Below are positions 38,594 to 47,046 of a DNA stretch of 64,000 nucleotides, one piece after another. Origin of the DNA: Amycolatopsis circi. Lineage in GTDB: Bacteria; Actinomycetota; Actinomycetes; Mycobacteriales; Pseudonocardiaceae. Below the pieces are notes generated by a model. It saw nothing but the letters and a program-made list of their open reading frames with translations. It ran no database searches and was not told the DNA's origin. A program made the translations under genes and the position numbers. Positions within the stretch are counted from its first letter, which is position 1. Each line of letters opens with the position of its first letter. Location of the stretch: contig NZ_PQIA01000017.1 of the NCBI RefSeq assembly GCF_003385235.1, positions 1 through 64,000 on the forward strand, written 5' to 3'.

Positions 38594-39658
38594 CTACCGT
38601 GCAAGTTCAAGTTTGCTTGAAGTCAAGCGCACGCGGGGGAGCACGTGCTCGGCGAACCGGCGCATCTCCGCTTCGAAGGGCTGAAATTGCAGCATAAACG
38701 TCTCGATTCCCAGGTCCGCCCACTCGCGGATCCGCTGCGCCACGGTGTCGTAACTGCCCACCAGACCGGCCGCGGTGCCGCCGTTCGTGCCTATGTGCGG
38801 GTACTTCGCGAACGTCTGAAACATCACCGCCTTCGGATCGGCGTCCGCGACCAGCGCCTCCCAGCGCGCCTTGCCCGCCTCGGCCAGTTCCCACAACGCC
38901 GCCAGCTCCGCTTCCGCCTCGGCGTCGGTTTCGCGAGCCACCACGAAGGCGGACAGTCCAAATCGGACTGGCGGGCCGACGCGCGGGCGGGCAGCGACGT
39001 CCGCGATCAGCCGGGAGACGTTCTCCCGAGGCTGCCCGTTGATGAACCACACGTCGGCCTTGTCCGCCACCAGCGCCCGCGCCGGGTCCGACTCGCCGCC
39101 GACGTACACGGCCGGCGCCGAACCAGCAGGACGCAGCTGGTATCCGTCGACCTGGAAATGCTTGCCCTCGAACGAAACCCGCTCGCCGGACAGCAACCCG
39201 CGCACGACGCTGATCCATTCGCGGCCGTACTCGTACCGCGCGTCGTGCTCGGCGAACGGAATGCCGGCTCGCGCCAATTCCGGCTTGTACCAGGCGTTCA
39301 CCAGATTCAGCCCGAACCGGCCGCCGCTGATCTCCTGGATCTGCAGCGCCTGCTTCGCCAGTACCACCGGATGCACGAGATACGGCTTGATCGCCGCGAC
39401 GATCTCGATCCGCTCGGTGAGCGCGGCGAGCGCCGCTGCGGACGTCCAGGTCTCCAGCTGGTCCAGTTCGTCGCCGAACGGGTTCACCACGTGCTGCGCG
39501 ATGAGCGTCGAATCGAAGCCGAGCCGGTCGGCCTCGACGATCAGCCGCCGGTTGCGTTCCCAGCTCGCGTCCACCGGATCGTCCGGATGATCGAACGGGC
39601 CCCACGACCCGTAGACGACCGCCCACACCCCGAACCGCGGCTGTGCCACAGCGACCAC
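38594..39658 (-). CDS. LLM-class flavin-dependent monooxygenase (SsuD-like)
   Basis: 354 residues. The luciferase-like TIM barrel shows GVWAVVYGSWGPFDHPDDP, LGFDSTLIAQHVVNP, LTERIEIVAAIKPYLVHPVVLAKQALQIQEISGGRFGLNLVNAWYKPE, and YVGGESDPARALVADKADVWFING, close to alkanesulfonate or dimethylsulfone monooxygenases that use FMNH2. The GTG at 39658 is chosen because GAGGAG stands seven bases upstream; the frame is open to 39733. Operon with the PPOX gene, which could act as a flavin partner. Confidence 0.86.
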   Translation of the reverse strand: MVAVAQPRFGVWAVVYGSWGPFDHPDDPVDASWERNRRLIVEADRLGFDSTLIAQHVVNPFGDELDQLETWTSAAALAALTERIEIVAAIKPYLVHPVVLAKQALQIQEISGGRFGLNLVNAWYKPELARAGIPFAEHDARYEYGREWISVVRGLLSGERVSFEGKHFQVDGYQLRPAGSAPAVYVGGESDPARALVADKADVWFINGQPRENVSRLIADVAARPRVGPPVRFGLSAFVVARETDAEAEAELAALWELAEAGKARWEALVADADPKAVMFQTFAKYPHIGTNGGTAAGLVGSYDTVAQRIREWADLGIETFMLQFQPFEAEMRRFAEHVLPRVRLTSSKLELAR

Positions 39659-39763
39659 GACCGAACTCCTCACCTCGCGCGGATGAACGCGGTCACCGTC
39701 GCTTGCCCGGAAGGCACCGGCAACCGGTCTCACGCAGTGGCGAGCCGGGGAGGTTTGTACTGG

Positions 39764-41038
39764 TCAGGCGAAGAGCCCGGCACCCCAGTCGCTGGTCGGG
39801 GTGAGGCCCGGCGGGATCGCGAAGTGCGCGGAACCGGTGTGCTGCAGGTACTCCATCATCGCGTCCTTGGACGAGAGCACCTGCTGCATCGGGACGTACT
39901 GCGTGCGCGTATCCCGGTTGAACGCCAGGAAGAACAGGCCCGCCTCAAGGTGCCCGACGCCGTCGGAGCCGTCGACGAAGTTGTAGCCGCGGCGCAGGAT
40001 CTGCACGCCGTTGCGGGTCTGGCGCGAGGCCAGCCGGACGTGCGCGTCCTCGGCGATCAGCGGTGTCCCGCCCGCGCCGCCGACCTGAAGATCGACCTGG
40101 TCGAACTCGCCGGTCTGCCCGAGCGGCGCCCCGGTTCCCTTGGAACGCCCGACAATCTTCTCCTGCCCGGCGAGCGTCTCGCGGTCCCAGGTCTCGATGT
40201 GCATCCGGATCCGGCGCGCCACCAGGTACGTGCCGCCGGCCATCCACGCCTGACCGTCGCCGGCCTGCGCCCACACCTGGTCGCGGAGCACGTCGGTGTC
40301 CTCGGCCTTGACGTTGTTGGTGCCGTCTTTGAAACCGAACAGGTTGCGCGGCGTCTGCTGCGAGCGCGACGTCGACGAGCTGCGGCCGAACCCGAGCTGC
40401 GACCAGCGCACCTCGGTGACGCCGAAGCCCAGCCGCACCAGGTTGCGGACCGCGTGCACCGCCACCTGCGGATCGTTCGCGCAGGCCTGGATGCACAGGT
40501 CGCCGCCGCTGCGGGCCGGGTCGAGCTTGTCCTTCGGGAACACGGGCAGATCGATCAGCTGCGGCGGACGCTTCGAGGCAAGGCCGAACCGGTCGTCGAA
40601 GAGCGAGGGGCCGAAGCCGATCGTCAGCGTCAGGTCGGAGGCGGGCAGGTCGAGCGCCTCGCCGGTGTCGTCCGGCGGGGCCTGCGCGGACCCGCCGAGC
40701 GCGCCGTTCGGACCGACCTCCTGGCCCGCCGTCATCCGCCGTGCCGCGGCCGTCCAGGTGCGCAGCAGCTCGCGGAGCTTCTTGGCGTCCTTCGTCGTCA
40801 CGTCGAGGGCGGCGAAGTGCAGGTTCGGCTGCGCCGGGGTGACGATCCCGGCCTGGTGCTCGCCGTGGAAGTCGACCGTGGACGTCGCGGCCGCGGCAGG
40901 GGGGTCGCCGCCGAGCCGGTCGAAGCCGACGCCGGCTGCCGCGCCCGCGCCGGCCAGCGCGACACCCGCGCCGGCCAGCCCGAACAGCTTCCGGCGGGAG
41001 ACCTGGGTTCCCTCTTCGGTCCCGGCTTGAGATGTCAC
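39764..41038 (-). CDS. efeB: Deferrochelatase/Dyp-type peroxidase EfeB
   Basis: Third component of the ferrous-iron uptake system; a haem-containing Dyp peroxidase, exported by Tat. 424 residues. Tat signal SRRKLFGLAGAGVAL (twin Arg 15-16). NLFGFKDGTNN holds the distal Asp, EDAHVRLAS the proximal haem His, and RRGYNF the C-terminal motif. GTG at 41038 overlaps the EfeO stop (GTGA), coupling the two. Family work proposes Fe2+ oxidation or haem iron extraction. Confidence 0.95.
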   Translation of the reverse strand: MTSQAGTEEGTQVSRRKLFGLAGAGVALAGAGAAAGVGFDRLGGDPPAAAATSTVDFHGEHQAGIVTPAQPNLHFAALDVTTKDAKKLRELLRTWTAAARRMTAGQEVGPNGALGGSAQAPPDDTGEALDLPASDLTLTIGFGPSLFDDRFGLASKRPPQLIDLPVFPKDKLDPARSGGDLCIQACANDPQVAVHAVRNLVRLGFGVTEVRWSQLGFGRSSSTSRSQQTPRNLFGFKDGTNNVKAEDTDVLRDQVWAQAGDGQAWMAGGTYLVARRIRMHIETWDRETLAGQEKIVGRSKGTGAPLGQTGEFDQVDLQVGGAGGTPLIAEDAHVRLASRQTRNGVQILRRGYNFVDGSDGVGHLEAGLFFLAFNRDTRTQYVPMQQVLSSKDAMMEYLQHTGSAHFAIPPGLTPTSDWGAGLFA

Positions 41039-42186
41039 CGCGCCACGACCTCCGCGACCTTGCTCAGCGGCTCGCTGAGCGCGTCGACCGCCGAGGCGAA
41101 CGCCTTGATCTGGTCCTGGGAGAGTTCGTTGTAGTACTTGAAACCGTCTCCGGCGCGAGTCTTGTCCAGCAGCCCCTGCACGTTCGCGAACTCCTTGTCC
41201 AAAGTGGACACCAGGGTCGCGTCGCGCTCCTGCAGGATCGGCCGCAGCGCGGCGATCGCACCCTTGGAACCGTCCAGGTTGGCCTGGAAGTCCCACAGGT
41301 CGGTGTGCGAGAAGGTCTCCTCCTCGCCGGTGATCTTCTTCGTCGCGACCTCGTCGAGCAGGCCCTTCGCGCCGTTGGCCAGGTCCAGGACGCTCAGCTG
41401 CAGTGTCTTGGTCTTGGCGACGAGCGCCTTCACGTCGGTGAGCAGCTTGTCCGCGATCTGCGGGCTGTCCGGCTTCAGGCCGGTGGTCCACAGGTCCTTC
41501 TCCAGCCGGTGGAAGCCGGTGAACTGCTGGCCCGGCTCGACGTCGGCCTCGCGGGCGTCGATCGACGGGTCGAGGTCGCCGAACTTCTCCGCGACCGGCT
41601 CGATCCGCTCGTAGAACACGCGAGTGCGCGCGTACTCGGCCTTCGCCTCCTCGACCTTGCCCGCCTTGACCGCGGCGACGAACTTCGCGGTTTCGGTCTC
41701 CAGCGCCGAACTGTTGTTCTCGACGTAGGTCGCGTAGCTCTTGGTGGCAGCGGTCTTCTGCGCGCTGGCGTTGCTCTGGCCCTGCGCGCCGCCGGTGACG
41801 GTGAAGTCGCCGCGGATGCCGTTGCCCGCCATGCCCGGCTTGCACGCGGTCTGGTACTTGCCCGCGTCCGGGACCTCGACGATGAGCCGCCGGTTCAGCC
41901 CCGGCGCGATGTTCTCGACCTCGCCCATGATCCGGTCGCCCTCGGCGTAGAGGTAGAACTCGGTGACCTTGCTGCCCTTATTGGCGATCTCGAAGGTCAG
42001 GTTGCCCGCGGCCGCGGTCGTCGCCGAAACCGAGCAGGCGGTGTCGGACGCCTCGACCTTGATCGGCCCGCCCGCGGCCGCGCCGGACGGACCGGACGCG
42101 GAGTTCGTGCTGTCGCAGGCGGTCAGCGCGACGAGCGCGCCGAGGCCGGTCAGCACAGCCGTCGAGGTTTTGCGGAACTGGGGCAC
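41035..42186 (-). CDS. efeO: Iron-uptake lipoprotein EfeO (cupredoxin + M75 domains)
   Basis: 383 residues. The lipobox LTAC has lipidated Cys24. An N-terminal cupredoxin-like domain (IKVEASDTACSVSATTAAAGNLTFEIANKGSKVTEFYLY) is followed by an M75 imelysin-like helical domain, with the GxHxxE motif GFHRLE (His226, Glu229). It binds extracellular iron or copper and passes iron to EfeU. GTG at 42186 follows AAGGAG by five bases. Lies 2 bp after the efeU stop. Confidence 0.95.
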   Translation of the reverse strand: MPQFRKTSTAVLTGLGALVALTACDSTNSASGPSGAAAGGPIKVEASDTACSVSATTAAAGNLTFEIANKGSKVTEFYLYAEGDRIMGEVENIAPGLNRRLIVEVPDAGKYQTACKPGMAGNGIRGDFTVTGGAQGQSNASAQKTAATKSYATYVENNSSALETETAKFVAAVKAGKVEEAKAEYARTRVFYERIEPVAEKFGDLDPSIDAREADVEPGQQFTGFHRLEKDLWTTGLKPDSPQIADKLLTDVKALVAKTKTLQLSVLDLANGAKGLLDEVATKKITGEEETFSHTDLWDFQANLDGSKGAIAALRPILQERDATLVSTLDKEFANVQGLLDKTRAGDGFKYYNELSQDQIKAFASAVDALSEPLSKVAEVVAR

Positions 42187-42188
42187 GG

Positions 42189-43040
42189 TCACTCCTTGGC
42201 GGCGGCCGGGGCGGCGGGCGCCGCTTCGGTCTTGTTCTTGCGGGCGGGCTTGAGGAACAGCGGCAGCACGATCGCCACGTAGACGACCCACGCGATCGCT
42301 TGCAGCACAGTGGTTTGCTGCGAATAGTTGAAGATCCCCTTGAGCAGCGCGCCGTACCAGGAGGTTTCCGGCAGCGTGCTCGACGCGTCGAAGGCGAGCG
42401 TGGTCAGTCCGGGAATGAACCCGGCCTCCTGCAGGTCGTGCAGGCCGTAGCCGAGGACACCGGCGGCGACGAACACCAGCAGCACGCCGGTGATCGTGAA
42501 GAACTTCGCCAGGTTGAACCGCACCGCGCCGCGGTAGAGCAGGTAGGCGAGCACGATCGCGGCGGCGATCCCGATCACGAACCCGATCAGCGGCTGCAGG
42601 GTGTCGGACTGCGCGGTCTGCACGGCCGAGTAGAAGAAGACGGCGGTTTCGAGCCCTTCGCGGCCCACCGCGAGGAACGACAGCAGCAGCACCGCCGCCG
42701 GACCGACCTTGAGCGCGTCCTCCATCTTGCCGCGCAGTTCCGCCGCGATGTGCCGGGAAGCCTTGCGCATCCAGAAGATCATCGCGGTGACGAAGACGAC
42801 CGCGACGATGGAAAGAGTGCCGCCGAGCAGTTCCTGATGCTCGAAACTCAGCTGCGCGGTGCTGTAGGTGAGGATCGCGCCGACGCCGACCGACAGCAGC
42901 ACCGCCGCGCCGACCCCGGGCCACACGAACCGCAGCGCGTGCCGTCGTTCGGTCTTGACCAGGAAGGCGACCAGGATGCTCACCACAAGCGCGGCTTCGA
43001 GGCCTTCGCGCAGCCCGATGAGCGCGCTCGAAAACACCAC
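42189..43040 (-). CDS. efeU: Ferrous iron permease EfeU (Ftr1 family)
   Basis: 283 residues, seven membrane helices. Two REGLE iron-binding motifs: residues 11-15 (LREGLEAAL) and 127-131 (GREGLETAV). Oxidase-permease iron uptake. GTG start with GGAGG seven to eight bases upstream. First gene of efeUOB; IdeR/DtxR-type boxes at 43077 and 43160 suggest iron repression. Confidence 0.95.
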   Translation of the reverse strand: MVFSSALIGLREGLEAALVVSILVAFLVKTERRHALRFVWPGVGAAVLLSVGVGAILTYSTAQLSFEHQELLGGTLSIVAVVFVTAMIFWMRKASRHIAAELRGKMEDALKVGPAAVLLLSFLAVGREGLETAVFFYSAVQTAQSDTLQPLIGFVIGIAAAIVLAYLLYRGAVRFNLAKFFTITGVLLVFVAAGVLGYGLHDLQEAGFIPGLTTLAFDASSTLPETSWYGALLKGIFNYSQQTTVLQAIAWVVYVAIVLPLFLKPARKNKTEAAPAAPAAAKE

Positions 43041-43076
43041 TGTTCAGTCCTCCTTCGACTACCTGACCTGATGTTT

Positions 43077-43095
43077 TTAGGTAAGGCTTGCCTGT
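43077..43095. promoter_or_regulatory. IdeR/DtxR-type iron box 1
   Basis: TTAGGTAAGGCTTGCCTGT resembles the known 19-bp consensus TTAGGTTAGGCTAACCTAA. It lies 37 bp upstream of the efeU start, where repressor would block the promoter. Confidence 0.75.
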
Positions 43096-43159
43096 AAGTC
43101 CAGAGGGAGTTTCGCTGAACGGGCCCGGCAAAACGGGCAAAACGACGTTCTGTGGATAG

Positions 43160-43178
43160 TTAGGTTAGGGTAACCGCA
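43160..43178. promoter_or_regulatory. IdeR/DtxR-type iron box 2
   Basis: TTAGGTTAGGGTAACCGCA agrees with the consensus at 16 of 19 positions. It lies 120 bp upstream of efeU and about 130 bp upstream of the truncated gene at 43309, so it may serve either promoter. Confidence 0.7.
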
Positions 43179-43308
43179 GGTCAGAGCGTCGCCGAAGGAT
43201 CACGTAACGAATTGTGTGACCTGGGCGGCTCCGGCCGTGAGTTAACCATCCGCTTGCCATTCGCCCAGTCCAGCGTCCCTCGGCCGGGTTCATCAGTAAC
43301 CTGTCCGG

Positions 43309-43352
43309 GTGGCCGATACCACTCAGCCGACCATCGCCCCGTCTCCGGCGGG
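43309..43352 (+). pseudogene. Start of an unidentified gene cut at the fold point
   Basis: GTG at 43309 opens a frame reading VADTTQPTIAPSPAG before the axis at 43352; the following codons are the reverse complement of the same region, so the 71-codon ORF is chimeric. The N-terminus (Thr/Pro-rich) looks like the start of a normal protein divergent from efeU. No ribosome site is clear, so coding is moderately supported. Confidence 0.4.
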
Positions 43353-43364
43353 CCCGCCGGAGAC
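43341..43364. other. Fold point of the giant inverted repeat
   Basis: The axis falls inside GGCGGG|CCCGCC with no spacer. Native sequence rich in C/G runs here could have folded during replication or library preparation. Confidence 0.9.
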
Positions 43365-43396
43365 GGGGCGATGGTCGGCTGAGTGGTATCGGCCAC
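43353..43396 (-). pseudogene. Mirror of the truncated gene start
   Basis: Reverse-strand twin of 43309-43352; reads the same 15 residues from GTG at 43396 and runs into the fold point. Confidence 0.4.
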
Positions 43397-43526
43397 CCGG
43401 ACAGGTTACTGATGAACCCGGCCGAGGGACGCTGGACTGGGCGAATGGCAAGCGGATGGTTAACTCACGGCCGGAGCCGCCCAGGTCACACAATTCGTTA
43501 CGTGATCCTTCGGCGACGCTCTGACC

Positions 43527-43545
43527 TGCGGTTACCCTAACCTAA
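43527..43545. promoter_or_regulatory. IdeR/DtxR-type iron box 2, right arm
   Basis: Mirror of 43160-43178, lying 120 bp before the right-arm efeU start. Confidence 0.65.
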
Positions 43546-43609
43546 CTATCCACAGAACGTCGTTTTGCCCGTTTTGCCGGGCCCGTTCAGCGAAACTCCC
43601 TCTGGACTT

Positions 43610-43628
43610 ACAGGCAAGCCTTACCTAA
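43610..43628. promoter_or_regulatory. IdeR/DtxR-type iron box 1, right arm
   Basis: Mirror of 43077-43095, 37 bp before the right-arm efeU start. Confidence 0.7.
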
Positions 43629-43664
43629 AAACATCAGGTCAGGTAGTCGAAGGAGGACTGAACA

Positions 43665-44516
43665 GTGGTGTTTTCGAGCGCGCTCATCGGGCTGCGCGAA
43701 GGCCTCGAAGCCGCGCTTGTGGTGAGCATCCTGGTCGCCTTCCTGGTCAAGACCGAACGACGGCACGCGCTGCGGTTCGTGTGGCCCGGGGTCGGCGCGG
43801 CGGTGCTGCTGTCGGTCGGCGTCGGCGCGATCCTCACCTACAGCACCGCGCAGCTGAGTTTCGAGCATCAGGAACTGCTCGGCGGCACTCTTTCCATCGT
43901 CGCGGTCGTCTTCGTCACCGCGATGATCTTCTGGATGCGCAAGGCTTCCCGGCACATCGCGGCGGAACTGCGCGGCAAGATGGAGGACGCGCTCAAGGTC
44001 GGTCCGGCGGCGGTGCTGCTGCTGTCGTTCCTCGCGGTGGGCCGCGAAGGGCTCGAAACCGCCGTCTTCTTCTACTCGGCCGTGCAGACCGCGCAGTCCG
44101 ACACCCTGCAGCCGCTGATCGGGTTCGTGATCGGGATCGCCGCCGCGATCGTGCTCGCCTACCTGCTCTACCGCGGCGCGGTGCGGTTCAACCTGGCGAA
44201 GTTCTTCACGATCACCGGCGTGCTGCTGGTGTTCGTCGCCGCCGGTGTCCTCGGCTACGGCCTGCACGACCTGCAGGAGGCCGGGTTCATTCCCGGACTG
44301 ACCACGCTCGCCTTCGACGCGTCGAGCACGCTGCCGGAAACCTCCTGGTACGGCGCGCTGCTCAAGGGGATCTTCAACTATTCGCAGCAAACCACTGTGC
44401 TGCAAGCGATCGCGTGGGTCGTCTACGTGGCGATCGTGCTGCCGCTGTTCCTCAAGCCCGCCCGCAAGAACAAGACCGAAGCGGCGCCCGCCGCCCCGGC
44501 CGCCGCCAAGGAGTGA
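43665..44516 (+). CDS. efeU: Ferrous iron permease EfeU, right-arm copy
   Basis: Identical to 42189-43040 on the other strand: an Ftr1 permease of 283 residues with REGLE at 11-15 and 127-131. GTG start after GGAGG. It opens the second efeUOB operon, with the same iron boxes upstream. Confidence 0.93.
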   Translation: MVFSSALIGLREGLEAALVVSILVAFLVKTERRHALRFVWPGVGAAVLLSVGVGAILTYSTAQLSFEHQELLGGTLSIVAVVFVTAMIFWMRKASRHIAAELRGKMEDALKVGPAAVLLLSFLAVGREGLETAVFFYSAVQTAQSDTLQPLIGFVIGIAAAIVLAYLLYRGAVRFNLAKFFTITGVLLVFVAAGVLGYGLHDLQEAGFIPGLTTLAFDASSTLPETSWYGALLKGIFNYSQQTTVLQAIAWVVYVAIVLPLFLKPARKNKTEAAPAAPAAAKE

Positions 44517-44518
44517 CC

Positions 44519-45670
44519 GTGCCCCAGTTCCGCAAAACCTCGACGGCTGTGCTGACCGGCCTCGGCGCGCTCGTCGCGCTGACCGCCTGCGACAGCACGA
44601 ACTCCGCGTCCGGTCCGTCCGGCGCGGCCGCGGGCGGGCCGATCAAGGTCGAGGCGTCCGACACCGCCTGCTCGGTTTCGGCGACGACCGCGGCCGCGGG
44701 CAACCTGACCTTCGAGATCGCCAATAAGGGCAGCAAGGTCACCGAGTTCTACCTCTACGCCGAGGGCGACCGGATCATGGGCGAGGTCGAGAACATCGCG
44801 CCGGGGCTGAACCGGCGGCTCATCGTCGAGGTCCCGGACGCGGGCAAGTACCAGACCGCGTGCAAGCCGGGCATGGCGGGCAACGGCATCCGCGGCGACT
44901 TCACCGTCACCGGCGGCGCGCAGGGCCAGAGCAACGCCAGCGCGCAGAAGACCGCTGCCACCAAGAGCTACGCGACCTACGTCGAGAACAACAGTTCGGC
45001 GCTGGAGACCGAAACCGCGAAGTTCGTCGCCGCGGTCAAGGCGGGCAAGGTCGAGGAGGCGAAGGCCGAGTACGCGCGCACTCGCGTGTTCTACGAGCGG
45101 ATCGAGCCGGTCGCGGAGAAGTTCGGCGACCTCGACCCGTCGATCGACGCCCGCGAGGCCGACGTCGAGCCGGGCCAGCAGTTCACCGGCTTCCACCGGC
45201 TGGAGAAGGACCTGTGGACCACCGGCCTGAAGCCGGACAGCCCGCAGATCGCGGACAAGCTGCTCACCGACGTGAAGGCGCTCGTCGCCAAGACCAAGAC
45301 ACTGCAGCTGAGCGTCCTGGACCTGGCCAACGGCGCGAAGGGCCTGCTCGACGAGGTCGCGACGAAGAAGATCACCGGCGAGGAGGAGACCTTCTCGCAC
45401 ACCGACCTGTGGGACTTCCAGGCCAACCTGGACGGTTCCAAGGGTGCGATCGCCGCGCTGCGGCCGATCCTGCAGGAGCGCGACGCGACCCTGGTGTCCA
45501 CTTTGGACAAGGAGTTCGCGAACGTGCAGGGGCTGCTGGACAAGACTCGCGCCGGAGACGGTTTCAAGTACTACAACGAACTCTCCCAGGACCAGATCAA
45601 GGCGTTCGCCTCGGCGGTCGACGCGCTCAGCGAGCCGCTGAGCAAGGTCGCGGAGGTCGTGGCGCGGTGA
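44519..45670 (+). CDS. efeO: EfeO iron-binding lipoprotein, right-arm copy
   Basis: Identical to 41035-42186. Lipidated Cys24, cupredoxin-like and M75 domains, GFHRLE at about 224-229. Follows efeU by 2 bp and overlaps efeB by 4 bp. Confidence 0.93.
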   Translation: MPQFRKTSTAVLTGLGALVALTACDSTNSASGPSGAAAGGPIKVEASDTACSVSATTAAAGNLTFEIANKGSKVTEFYLYAEGDRIMGEVENIAPGLNRRLIVEVPDAGKYQTACKPGMAGNGIRGDFTVTGGAQGQSNASAQKTAATKSYATYVENNSSALETETAKFVAAVKAGKVEEAKAEYARTRVFYERIEPVAEKFGDLDPSIDAREADVEPGQQFTGFHRLEKDLWTTGLKPDSPQIADKLLTDVKALVAKTKTLQLSVLDLANGAKGLLDEVATKKITGEEETFSHTDLWDFQANLDGSKGAIAALRPILQERDATLVSTLDKEFANVQGLLDKTRAGDGFKYYNELSQDQIKAFASAVDALSEPLSKVAEVVAR

Positions 45671-46941
45671 CATCTCAAGCCGGGACCGAAGAGGGAACCC
45701 AGGTCTCCCGCCGGAAGCTGTTCGGGCTGGCCGGCGCGGGTGTCGCGCTGGCCGGCGCGGGCGCGGCAGCCGGCGTCGGCTTCGACCGGCTCGGCGGCGA
45801 CCCCCCTGCCGCGGCCGCGACGTCCACGGTCGACTTCCACGGCGAGCACCAGGCCGGGATCGTCACCCCGGCGCAGCCGAACCTGCACTTCGCCGCCCTC
45901 GACGTGACGACGAAGGACGCCAAGAAGCTCCGCGAGCTGCTGCGCACCTGGACGGCCGCGGCACGGCGGATGACGGCGGGCCAGGAGGTCGGTCCGAACG
46001 GCGCGCTCGGCGGGTCCGCGCAGGCCCCGCCGGACGACACCGGCGAGGCGCTCGACCTGCCCGCCTCCGACCTGACGCTGACGATCGGCTTCGGCCCCTC
46101 GCTCTTCGACGACCGGTTCGGCCTTGCCTCGAAGCGTCCGCCGCAGCTGATCGATCTGCCCGTGTTCCCGAAGGACAAGCTCGACCCGGCCCGCAGCGGC
46201 GGCGACCTGTGCATCCAGGCCTGCGCGAACGATCCGCAGGTGGCGGTGCACGCGGTCCGCAACCTGGTGCGGCTGGGCTTCGGCGTCACCGAGGTGCGCT
46301 GGTCGCAGCTCGGGTTCGGCCGCAGCTCGTCGACGTCGCGCTCGCAGCAGACGCCGCGCAACCTGTTCGGTTTCAAAGACGGCACCAACAACGTCAAGGC
46401 CGAGGACACCGACGTGCTCCGCGACCAGGTGTGGGCGCAGGCCGGCGACGGTCAGGCGTGGATGGCCGGCGGCACGTACCTGGTGGCGCGCCGGATCCGG
46501 ATGCACATCGAGACCTGGGACCGCGAGACGCTCGCCGGGCAGGAGAAGATTGTCGGGCGTTCCAAGGGAACCGGGGCGCCGCTCGGGCAGACCGGCGAGT
46601 TCGACCAGGTCGATCTTCAGGTCGGCGGCGCGGGCGGGACACCGCTGATCGCCGAGGACGCGCACGTCCGGCTGGCCTCGCGCCAGACCCGCAACGGCGT
46701 GCAGATCCTGCGCCGCGGCTACAACTTCGTCGACGGCTCCGACGGCGTCGGGCACCTTGAGGCGGGCCTGTTCTTCCTGGCGTTCAACCGGGATACGCGC
46801 ACGCAGTACGTCCCGATGCAGCAGGTGCTCTCGTCCAAGGACGCGATGATGGAGTACCTGCAGCACACCGGTTCCGCGCACTTCGCGATCCCGCCGGGCC
46901 TCACCCCGACCAGCGACTGGGGTGCCGGGCTCTTCGCCTGA
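45667..46941 (+). CDS. efeB: Dyp-type peroxidase EfeB, right-arm copy
   Basis: Identical to 39764-41038: 424 residues with Tat motif SRRKLFG, GFKDGT, and proximal His in EDAHVR. Last gene of the mirrored efeUOB operon. Confidence 0.93.
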   Translation: MTSQAGTEEGTQVSRRKLFGLAGAGVALAGAGAAAGVGFDRLGGDPPAAAATSTVDFHGEHQAGIVTPAQPNLHFAALDVTTKDAKKLRELLRTWTAAARRMTAGQEVGPNGALGGSAQAPPDDTGEALDLPASDLTLTIGFGPSLFDDRFGLASKRPPQLIDLPVFPKDKLDPARSGGDLCIQACANDPQVAVHAVRNLVRLGFGVTEVRWSQLGFGRSSSTSRSQQTPRNLFGFKDGTNNVKAEDTDVLRDQVWAQAGDGQAWMAGGTYLVARRIRMHIETWDRETLAGQEKIVGRSKGTGAPLGQTGEFDQVDLQVGGAGGTPLIAEDAHVRLASRQTRNGVQILRRGYNFVDGSDGVGHLEAGLFFLAFNRDTRTQYVPMQQVLSSKDAMMEYLQHTGSAHFAIPPGLTPTSDWGAGLFA

Positions 46942-47046
46942 CCAGTACAAACCTCCCCGGCTCGCCACTGCGTGAGACCGGTTGCCGGTGCCTTCCGGGC
47001 AAGCGACGGTGACCGCGTTCATCCGCGCGAGGTGAGGAGTTCGGTC

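Noticed and set aside
38606..38621. TTCAAG-N4-CTTGAA palindrome
   Set aside because: Lies inside the 3' coding end of the LLM gene; spacing gives no promoter, so operator function is doubtful.
43309..43524. 71-codon frame across the axis
   Set aside because: Second half is the reverse complement of the first region, so the protein is a fold-back chimera.
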